Source: Linanthus parryae
Taxonomy: Eukaryota > Streptophyta > Magnoliopsida > Ericales > Polemoniaceae
Length of the DNA stretch: 64,000 nt
Reading direction: 5' to 3'
NCBI GenBank assembly: GCA_023055425.1
Contig: JALGPY010000004.1
Coordinates: 19,677,718-19,741,717, forward strand
The translations under genes and the position numbers were made by a program. Shown in pieces: positions 55,584 to 64,000 of this stretch (positions are counted from its first letter, which is position 1; each line of letters begins with the position of its first letter). Under the pieces are notes generated by a model. It ran no database searches. It was not told where the DNA came from and saw only the letters and a program-made list of their open reading frames with translations.

Positions 55584-58002
55584 CTCTTTGCTCGTCTCGA
55601 GCAACGAATAAGCTCAACCCCACAAAAGACACGTTGCATACATACCAATACCAACAAAGGGATACCCCCACCGCTTTACGTACTTACCATCCACTAGCCA
55701 ATATAACTCAGGACTCGATACACAGAGACACGACTACGCAAACTACATGATATATACAGTGCAACTCAATTATGTACAATGCAACAAAGTAAAAGAACAT
55801 ATATTTTTTCTTTTTTGGGTTGAGATTGGGAAAAATCGAAAAGCAAACCGGTAAGTCATAAGGTTCTCATATTCCCTTCGGAAATTATACGAATTTGATG
55901 ATCAGTAGAACTTGCGGCCAGTTTCGTTAGACAGAACATGCATGAGCACTTAATATTTTGCTTTCACACACTCACCAAACGTATCCCTAGCACTCACCAT
56001 CCGAGCTATTTATCCACAAGTTGAAATGTTGAGGGCTTAGAACGGGTAGGATAAGATATTTAGAAGCGTAGTCCTAGAAGTCATGATAAAACTCGCTAAC
56101 CCGATTCTCACACTCCCTCACCAAAATCTAGGGAACCCCATCGTATCCCACTACTCTGGCCCTCATTCCCTCAATCTTGGTGCAACGTGGTTCTCGCGGC
56201 CATGAATGTGAAAGATTGTACCAGATCCATAACTAATCTCCTCAGTTCTTCATGAATTTCAAAACAAGCTCCTTTATTCTCTTCACTTTCTATATCTACT
56301 ATATATCGTGTTTTAACCAAAACATAATCAACACGTGGAGATATACTAATATAATAATCACCAGAGGAGACAAAATTTCAAGAAAATAATATGGTGGTCG
56401 AATGTGTCAAATCAATAATGCAATAAAATGATAGCCGACACCCCCACACTCAATGTAAACCAACTCAAAACCCAATAGTCATTGTGAAACGTGCTTTCCA
56501 ACCGATCCTCCTCATCACCTAAGATATATAGAATGTAACTGAAAACCAAGCACGACCTCCTATAAGCTCAATCAACCCCACCCCATATCGTGGGGAAAGA
56601 ATATCACGCACTACGGTACTCCACCAGTGATCGTGGTGTAATGACACGACTCATCGCCACACCGAAGTGTGCTACCGTCTCTAACTCACCCTCACATCCC
56701 CTCATAAGACGACATGTAAGAGAATCCACATAAGATGGATCAAATCAGCTCACCCTCATCAAACGTCCCTAACTCGACTTCCTCTATCCTGACGCATAGA
56801 AAAGGGTCATTGTAACAAATGATGAAAGTCACAATGAAAGGCTTCCTAGGCTAGAGGCTGTGAATAAAAGGGGTAAATGGATCAACCGGGGGGGGGGGGG
56901 TGTAACTAGTGGAACTACAAGCTGGAGGCAGGACCAGTGGATCCAAACAAACATCACTCGCACAACTTTTCTGTTGCTACTACGAGGAGGGTTGAAGACT
57001 ACCAAGGGGACGATGGTGTAGCACTAGTAGGATACATAGTCTGAGAGGCAACTACTTGCATTTCTAGTGTGCAATAGCCCTATAAGTCTCCCTACTCAAG
57101 ATTCGCGCATCTAACTCACCTCAGATTTTCATAATCCTAGAGAATTCTATCATTAAGCCCTCACCACGTTCACTCTTTTCGATTGTCCTTTCTAAAAAAA
57201 AATTATTTATAGGAATTGTTTTTTCTTTCATTTTATCCTAACTCTGTATGCTTGGACCAACTCGATTAATCACAATTTCGGGTAGGTGGACTCAATAAAG
57301 AAAAAGTGCAAAAAATATATATAATGCAATATATTTAAACGTGCAAATGCAAACCTCATGGACTGACCCCTACATGCAAGACTGACTCACTAAACTGAAT
57401 GTAACAAGGCTATGCAATGGCTAACTAGCAGATACTAAGACTCCCACACACTTAAGCTCTTCGTTGTCTTTAACAAAATATAAAGTGAAATCAAGAGGAC
57501 TCGGCTGCCTAAGTGCAGGTCCGGTGGGTCCAGTCGGACTGGGTATCCTCATTAGAACTCGACTCCTGATATGCATCTGAATGGTAATGGTCGCGACCAT
57601 CATAAGTGTGCGGGTGATCCCAAGTGACATCAGTCGCCTTGGATAAGTTGTGGATCTACCCAGCCTGTTTGGCGCTCTCAAGCTCAACTGATCTACGTCG
57701 CGACGATCTGGTGTGTACATGACTCCGGAAATGCTCAAACTGTCTCTGAAACCTAGCTCTGTCTCAGTCTGCCCGATCTTTCTACTAAACCAGCTTATCA
57801 ATGATCGTAGAAAGTTGGCAATCCATATTGGAGCCCGAGATACTAGCATCTCCCTTCTTCTTTGGGGCTCTCACAGGTTTTGGGGCTTTCAGGGGGTCAA
57901 GAATCTTATCCCATTTGCAGGGCACACTCTCTTTCAAATCTAACTCCCCGTCACTCACTTTCATGCCAGCATCTTTTTCTAGCTTGAGGAGAATGTAGGT
58001 GT
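55584..58002 (-). mobile_element. Element F internal region, 3' part, cut by copia element G
   Basis: Homologous to B 1784-3553 and to B 49370-49600. It shares 'ccctcattccctcaatcttgg' near 56161, 'cttcctaggct' near 56843, and a 'ttgtctttaacaaaat' counterpart of B's conserved block near 57465. A G-run of 14 lies near 56889. The element has no recognisable polymerase. Its 5' half lies beyond G, outside the window. Confidence 0.75.
57785..57964 (-). pseudogene. C-terminal end of a decayed ORF in element F
   Basis: About 60 codons from ATG 57964 to TAG 57785 ('MKVSDGELDLKESVPCKWDK', then 'KAPKPVRAPKKKGDASISG'). The frame is open upstream as far as the G junction, so this may be the tail of a longer protein broken by G. 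No family is recognised. The overlapping 57421-57849 frame looks spurious. Confidence 0.4.
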
Positions 58003-59429
58003 TGTTGGAATAGCTGCCCTAGAGGCAATCTAGTTTAGTATGAATTTATTTTGGCTAGAAGATTCATTGTATTATTTATTAGATATTTGATATAATGAAG
58101 TCCTTAGATTTACAAATGTGTTTTTTTATCTTAAATATCCCTAGTTCAGTATAATGATTAATAGGAAAATCCTCTATAGACTAGTATGGGGTTGGATTGA
58201 TATGGAGATATCATGATCCAACACATGGGTATGCATTAAGGGTAATGGCGCACCTGATTGACCCATCTGCGAGAAGGCTACATACATGTTATGTTAATTC
58301 GCAAGTGCTTCTCGTGGTGCAATGGTATTGTCATACTTAGACTTGAAGTCGCTAGATATTCTAGTTTTGGATTAGTGTGATTTTGGTAGTGTCAAACGCT
58401 ACACCGTAACTGGGTAGTTATAAAGGCGTGTACCGGATACAATAAGAAGCAAGCTTAGAGATCGTAGTGGACGTAGATAGAATTTGTCCCTCCCACATAA
58501 CGGGAGCAAATATCACAGGCCACTCGAGGGGTAGTGCTTATAGAGTGTCTGGCCAGACTCAAATAAATCAATATGGGATATTGATGTTATTTGCACGAAT
58601 AAGGCTGTTCCCATGGATCGAGAAACTATGGATTGGATATACGAGTGTGACTTGTATGTCTCGGTTCCAATCCAGATATATAGAAAAAGGGATGAGACAA
58701 TTACTTGTACAAGGTTTGTCGGATGACTAATCTATTAGTTGGCTAGAATGGATGTTTTGCTAGAAACCGCTCCATATTAGCATATTGTTGCTACCAACTA
58801 GATAGAACCTATGGGGTCACACGATATATAGAATTGAACTAGATTTGGGAAATAATTATTAAGATTAACTAATTAGAAGGATCACTTTTGAACACCTTGC
58901 AAACTTAGTAGGACTAATTTGCAAGGAAGTGACTAAACCGAATTCTAGTAGGACTAGAATGGGTCCTTCAGTTAGTTGGCAAGGATTTATTGGACTATAT
59001 AAAGGATTCTCCTTCCTTACTTCCCACACTTATGACCCTTTTGATCATAAATTGAGTGGGAGAGAACAAAAAGGAGAGAGAGCAAGCAAGCAAGAGAGGC
59101 GCACACCCCCCTTGCCGCCGCCCCATCCCGTCGGCCCAAACAAGGAGGCCCAACCTCCTTGTTTCCTCGCGTTGTGTGATTTCTTCTTCTTCATCATCCA
59201 TCCCGGCTAGCACAAAGGAGTAGGAAGATCTAGAATTCAACTCTAGGTGCGGATCAACTATAGAGAACGTGACACAATTCATGTTAGAAGTCATCACAAA
59301 AGAAAATCTAAGGTGTGTGAATTGATTTCTTCCCTTACCATCGTTATGTCTCTTGACTTGTGATCCTTAGAGGGTATTGCATGGATTATATTTGTTTTTC
59401 CGTTGCGCATCGATGATAAAAACCCTACA
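58003..59429 (+). repeat. Element G 5' LTR
   Basis: 1427 bp from TGTTGGAATAGCTGCCCTAG to CCCTACA. The start sequence is a well-known plant copia LTR type. Confidence 0.85.
58995..59005 (+). promoter_or_regulatory. TATA box of the G LTR
   Basis: CTATATAAAGG is followed at about 30-60 bp by a purine-rich leader ('gggagagaacaaaaaggag'). It is the best TATA match in the window. Confidence 0.7.
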
Positions 59430-59430
59430 G

Positions 59431-59442
59431 TGGTATCAGAGC
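59431..59442 (+). other. PBS of element G
   Basis: TGGTATCAGAGC lies one base after the LTR. It is a perfect initiator-Met tRNA complement. Confidence 0.92.
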
Positions 59443-61027
59443 GACATGTCGTAGAGCATAAACGTGGTTTATGTGTTACGTTTTGATAGTTTTACACTTT
59501 AAATTTATTGTTTATCGCGTAAAACAAGACAAATCAAGCATATGATACAATTTGTCAATAATCAATCATAACAAGACCTAGTTTTTGCATTGGATGCATG
59601 AATTAGTGAGTTTGAGAATTTTTAGGTTCTTAGATCTAGGGTTTGGGCATCCTATGGAAAGAAGGAGTTCTTCCCATACAAGGAAACAACCAAACTTGGG
59701 CACCAAGCAAGGGAGTTGTTTTGGAAACAACCGGGGCAGCCCTAGCCCGTGGCCTAGCCGCGTGGGCTAAGGGCCGGCCGGCCCAAGGCCCTTGCGGTCC
59801 TCTTTTTGGGTCCGGGCAATTTGATTGTTGGGCCCAATTGACCGTTTTAACCCTAGAAAATCCTAAAATCAATTAAAATTGACCAAGCGCGTTAAAATTG
59901 GATTTTAGCTGTTTATGTGCGAATCGCATGGTGATTGGATATGACGTTAGGATGTGGTTTGATGTGAATGTTTAATTTTTGTGATTTGGTTTACGGCCTG
60001 CGAGCTGATCAATTAATTTTAATAATTAATTAGGGTTTTATGGCTTGCGAGCCATTTTTTTCTTAACTTGTGAGATTTATTTTATTTAGTATAGTTGTTA
60101 GCTAGTGCTAGATAGAGTAGATTGTTAGCCAAGATTGAAGAAAAGAAGCCCAAAGCAAAAGGGAGCCACAAAAAGATGGAGCATTCCACATGACTATGGA
60201 GGATGGAACCAAAGATGAAGACGCATGGAGATGTGTTTGCTTTTAGGGTTCATACATAATTCCAATGGCTTGGAATTATCTTAGTCTAGAAAAGGCCATA
60301 TTCACATCACGTTTTATTTTGTTTTGTGGTTATTTATTTTATTGTCTTATTATTTTGTGGTTGGTGTACGGATGATGCATGTAATTAGGATAACAAGATA
60401 ATTAGACAACCCGGATCTAGAATTTGGAGTTTTGCCCAAACTCAAATAAATAGATTAGTTGATATTGATCAACAAAACAATTAATAATTGAATTTAAAAT
60501 CCCTCAAAATTCAAATATTGTGTTCTTGCATTCTCGTTATTTAAACAATCATTGTCATCATGATTTATCAAGTTCGTGCGTGCCAAAGCATGGCGACTTG
60601 GTTCATAATGATGGAATGCGATGGCACAAGCAAGTAATGTTCAATTGTTTAAATAAGAGGTTGAACACAACTAGGCTATTAATATGATTAAAACCTAGAG
60701 ACAATCAATTGGGATTATCCATACGGATGGATAAATAAGGAGTTATTTGCCCAATTGAACCAAGAGTTGCATAGAGATGCAATTGGAATTGTTCCTACCT
60801 GAAGTAGTCAAATTATGGGTGACTTGCCAAAGCAAGCTCATAAGGAGATGAAACATGAATCTTGGCCCACTAGAAAATATAAGGGTATTTTCCGCATTAA
60901 TATCTTGAGGGTTATTAATCCGTAGAAAAATAGTGGGAGCTATATTTGATAAACTATCCATTATTGAATATAGTCAAAAATTCACAAATACTAAAACTTG
61001 CGTATTTTCCTTTTTGTAGAATTCCAA
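59443..61027 (+). other. Long leader of element G
   Basis: 1.6 kb without a supportable gene. The end, 'ttttcctttttgtag' at 61006-61020 just before the gag start, looks like a splice acceptor, so a leader intron is possible. I did not find a convincing single donor. The GC-rich block 59740-59830 ('gggccggccggccc') stands out from the AT-rich rest. Confidence 0.55.
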
Positions 61028-62331
61028 ATGGAAAACAACTCATCGAGTTCACAACATTCCCTACGATCTGTCCTTGAGAAGGACAAGCTCTCTGAGACCA
61101 ATTTCCTTGATTGGTACAGAAACTTGAGAATCATTCTCAAGCAAGAGAAGAAACTGTACGCAATAGAAGAGCCTGTTCCAGAAGGTCCAGAGAACCAACA
61201 CCTGCAGCCCTAAAGGCGTATCAAAAGCGTGTTGATGACGCTAATGATGTGGCCTGCTTGATGCTATGCACCATGACTTCTGAGCTTCAGAAGCAACACG
61301 AAAACATGAATGTTGTCGATATGATCGAGCATCTGAAGCAGCTCTTCCAAGAGCAGGCAAGAGTTGAGAGGTATGAGGTCCCTAAGGCACTGTTCAAGTG
61401 TCATCTGGCAGAAGTGAACCCGGTGGGACCACATGTACTCCGTATGATCGGGTACCTGGAGAATCTCGCCCGACTGGGGTTCCTGGTCGGCCAAGAGTTG
61501 GCAACCGATCCCGTGTTGCAATTGTTGCCCGAGAGTTATGGACAATTCATCATGAACTATAACATGAACGAGATCGTGAAAACACTGCCGTATTTGCTCA
61601 ATATGTTGAGGACAGCTAAACAAAGCATCAACAAGGGTAAAGGCAAGGCCATAATGATTGTGCAGAAAGGAAAGGGAAAAAGGTTTGCCTCATCCTCCAA
61701 GGGAAAAGGCAAGTCAGTTGCCAAGTCCAAGGAACATGCCCTTAAGCCTGTTGGTGGCATTGCCAAAGGTGTGCCTAAAGGTGAATGTCACTACTGCAGT
61801 CAGCCTGGACACTGGAGAAGGAACTGCCCAAAATATCTGGAGGACAAGAGGCTTGGAATAGTGATTCCACCACCACCAGGTATTTTTGTTGTAGATGTCA
61901 ATCTAACTGTCTCTACATCATGGGTATTAGATACTGGATGTGGATCTGACATTTGTCGAAATGTTCAGGATCTAAAGAGAAGTAGAAGATTGGCTAAATG
62001 GGAGATAGATCTGCGCGTTGGGAATGGAGCAAAAGTTGATGCGTTGGCCGTAGGCGTGTGCGAGCTATCTCTGCCTTCAGGATTAGTTTTAGAATTAAAT
62101 AATTGCTATTTTGTGCCTGCTATGAGCAGAAACATTATTTCTATTTCTTTTTTGGACAAGGAAGATTTTATTATTTCAATAAAGAACAATTGTTGTTCCT
62201 TTTATTTGAATAATATTCACTATTTTAGTGCGCAATTATTTAATGGACTGTATGTCCTTGATCTAAGCAACCTTGTCTACAAAATTAATACCAAGAGGAT
62301 TAAAATACATGATTTAAATCCTGCTTACTAA
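61028..62331 (+). pseudogene. gag: Gag and protease of element G
   Basis: The start is ATG 61028 ('MENNSSSSQHSLRSVLEKDK'), followed by 'NFLDWYRNLRIILKQEKKLY', a copia Gag hallmark. A frameshift near 61190-61215 moves coding to the frame that ends at 62331. That frame has the helical Gag core, a Lys-rich stretch and one zinc knuckle CHYCSQPGHWRRNC (C-x2-C-x4-H-x4-C, 61786-61827). A protease with active site 'VLDTGCGSD' (Asp codon at 61930) follows. A TAA at 62329 separates this from the integrase pre-domain, which continues in the same frame. Confidence 0.88.
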
Positions 62332-63297
62332 TGTCACTGTCGTTTAGGCCATATAAACGAGAAACGTGTATCTAGACTCCATAAGGACGGACTACTAGAC
62401 TCATTTGATTTTGAATCATATGAGACATGTGAGGCTTGTTTATTCGAAAAAATGAAAAAGTCCCCTTTCTATAAGAAAGGTGAGAGGACTAGTGAGCAAT
62501 TGGCGCTCATAAATACTGATGTGTGTGGGCCATTTGCCACGCCTGCCAGGGGTGGTTATGTCTACTTCATTACATTTACTGATGATTACAGTAGATATGG
62601 ATTTGTGTACCTTATGAAGGCCAAAATCGAATCCTTTGAAATGTTCAAGGAATTCAAAAGTGAAGTAGAAAAGCAACTTGGCAAAAGTATAAAGGCTCTA
62701 CGATCGGATCGTGGAGGAGAATACTTGAGCCAAGAGTTTGACGACTATCTTAGAGAGTGTGGGATCGTGTCCCAACTCACTCCACCCGGAACGCCACAAT
62801 GGAATGGCATGTATGAGAGGAGGAATCGAACCCTATTGGATATGGTTTGATCTATGATGTGTCAAACCGATCTTCCATTATCATTTTGGGGCCACGCTCT
62901 ATTAAGTGCATCTTTCACCATTAACCGTGTTCCATCTAAATCAATCATGAAGACACCACATGAGATGTGGAGTGGGAGGCGTCCCACACTGTCGTTCATG
63001 AGGGTTTGGGGCGTCGGTGTCTATGTAAAACGTTTACAATCAGACAAGCTAGGGCCAAAATTGGATAAATGTAAATTTGTGGGGTACCCTAAGGAAACTA
63101 AGGGTTACTACTTCTACAATCCAACCGAGAACAAAGTGTTTGTTGCTCGGACCGGCGTGAATCTAGAAAGAGAGTTTGTCTCTAAAGAAGCAAGTGGGAG
63201 GACTATAGAACTTGAAGAAATTCAAGAACCACAAATCACTGAACCGATTATGGAACATGAACAGGAACCACAAGCAGTTGTGGAACAGCCTGTTTAA
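62332..63297 (+). pseudogene. pol: Integrase of element G
   Basis: It begins with the pre-integrase zinc finger 'CHCRLGHINEKRVSRLHKDG' and 'CEACLFEKMKK'. The catalytic core has 'NTDVCGPF' (first Asp), 'LRSDRGGEYLS' (second Asp) and 'NGMYERRNRTLLDMV' (Glu), so the D,D-35-E triad is intact. Stops are TGA at 62848 and TAA at 63295. In both the expected codon (CGA, CAA) differs by C to T, typical of deaminated methylcytosine. The C-terminal part has 'LDKCKFVGYPKETKGYYFYN', a copia-integrase motif. Confidence 0.9.
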
Positions 63298-64000
63298 GTA
63301 ACACAAGAGCTTCGTAGATCTAGTAGAGTGCGCCAGGAACCCGAGAGGTATGGACTTCTCGTGACCTATTCTGGTGACACGATGCTCATAGATGATGAGC
63401 CTACTACCAATGAGGAGGCCATGAAAGGGCCAGACTCTCAGAAGTCGCTAGAAGCCATGAGATCCGAGATGAAATCCATGTACACCAACAAAGTATGGAC
63501 TTTGGTGGAACCACCCGAAGGGGCGCGGCCCATAGGGGGCAAGTGGGTCTTCAAGAAGAAGATCGACATGGATGGTAATGTGATTACCTATAAGGGCCGG
63601 TTGGTGGATAAAGGATTCAGACAGATTCATGGTATTGACTATGTGATTACCTATAAGGGTCGGTTGGTGGCTAAAGGATTCAGACAGATTCCTTTATGGG
63701 AATCTCCTCGAGGACGTGTAAATGATACAGCCGGAGGGTTTTGAGGATCCAAAGCAAGCCAATAAAGTCTGTAAGCTGCAACGATCCATTTATGGATTGA
63801 AGCAAGCTTCTAGGAGTTGGAATCGACATTTTGATGAAGTAGTCAAAGAGTTTGGCTTCATCAGAAACGAAGATGAGTCTCGTGTCTACAAGAAAGTTAG
63901 TGGGAGCTCTGTAGCTTTTCGGGTCTTGTATGTGGATGACATACTACTCATCGGAAACGACGTTCCCATGCTGCAATCTGTTAAAGATTGGCTGGGTAAG
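63298..64000 (+). pseudogene. pol: Reverse transcriptase of element G (rearranged, cut by the window end)
   Basis: 'MYTNKVWTLVEPPEGARPIG' and 'KWVFKKKID' mark the start of the copia polymerase. A 63-bp-period duplication follows, then a jump that lacks the usual segment with the first catalytic Asp region. A frameshift and a TAA-type stop near 63720 follow. The motif 'QRSIYGLKQASRSWN' and the catalytic 'YVDDILLIG' (63929) are present further on in another frame. The gene is inactive. It continues beyond 64000. Confidence 0.88.
63580..63690 (+). repeat. In-frame tandem duplication in G reverse transcriptase
   Basis: Two copies start 'gtgattacctataagg' at 63580 and 63643, 63 bp (21 codons) apart, with about 48 bases of near identity (ggcc/ggtc, gata/gcta differences). 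Such a repeat is not a feature of the family and precedes the deletion. Confidence 0.85.

Larger units (their letters stand above)
58003..64000 (+). mobile_element. Element G: Ty1/copia retrotransposon (truncated by the window end)
   Basis: The 5' LTR begins TGTTGGAATAG and ends CCCTACA at 59429, followed by an initiator-Met PBS. Gag, protease, integrase and reverse transcriptase follow in copia order, with integrase before the polymerase. The 3' half of the polymerase, RNase H and the 3' LTR are outside the window, so no target-site duplication can be checked. Coding regions carry a frameshift, stops and an internal rearrangement. I cannot fix the copia lineage from this. Confidence 0.92.

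Noticed and set aside
59636..59876. ORFs in the GC-rich block of the G leader
   Set aside because: Both strands are open because of composition, with no motif and no conserved start.

Overview
This is nuclear DNA of a flowering plant, probably a eudicot with a large, repeat-rich genome. I see no ordinary host gene, rRNA, tRNA, CRISPR array or bacterial-style operon. Nearly every base belongs to LTR retrotransposons inserted into one another. Boundaries were set by hand from TG...CA LTR ends, 5-bp target-site duplications (TSDs), primer-binding sites (PBS) and polypurine tracts (PPT), so they can be re-checked base by base.

Layout, outermost first. A (+ strand, 1-355 and 52688-54046) is an old non-autonomous Ty3-type element. 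B (- strand, 356-52687, TSD CTACA) is a same-family copy inserted into A. C (- strand, 3559-49179, TSD TTTCA) is a Tekay/Del-like chromovirus with a chromodomain, inserted into B. The 3' LTR of C holds a 3.66-kb solo LTR (4807-8469, TSD TTTTT) and element D. D (+ strand, 9756-40814, TSD ATAGG) is a Tat/Retand-type element with two RNase H domains, a 53-bp tandem repeat and an antisense, apparently intron-containing gene related to plant mobile domain proteins. E (+ strand, 16895-32908, TSD GCCAC) sits in D's integrase. It has the form LTR-internal-LTR-internal-LTR with an exact 6183-bp period and a single TSD pair. On the right lie F (- strand, about 54047-58002, same family as A and B) and a Ty1/copia element G (+ strand, 58003 to beyond the window end) that interrupts F.

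LTR divergence judged by eye falls with nesting depth: about 8% in B, 6% in C, 3% in D and 0.2% in E. The layers are thus an ordered record of insertions. The gag and pol genes of C, D and G are recognisable but carry stops and frameshifts, and A, B, E and F encode no recognisable polymerase. The most unusual parts are the antisense spliced gene in D (35006-39412) and the young tandem element E. Many long proline-, glycine- or valine-rich open frames in the LTRs are by-products of GC-rich simple-sequence leaders and are not listed as genes.
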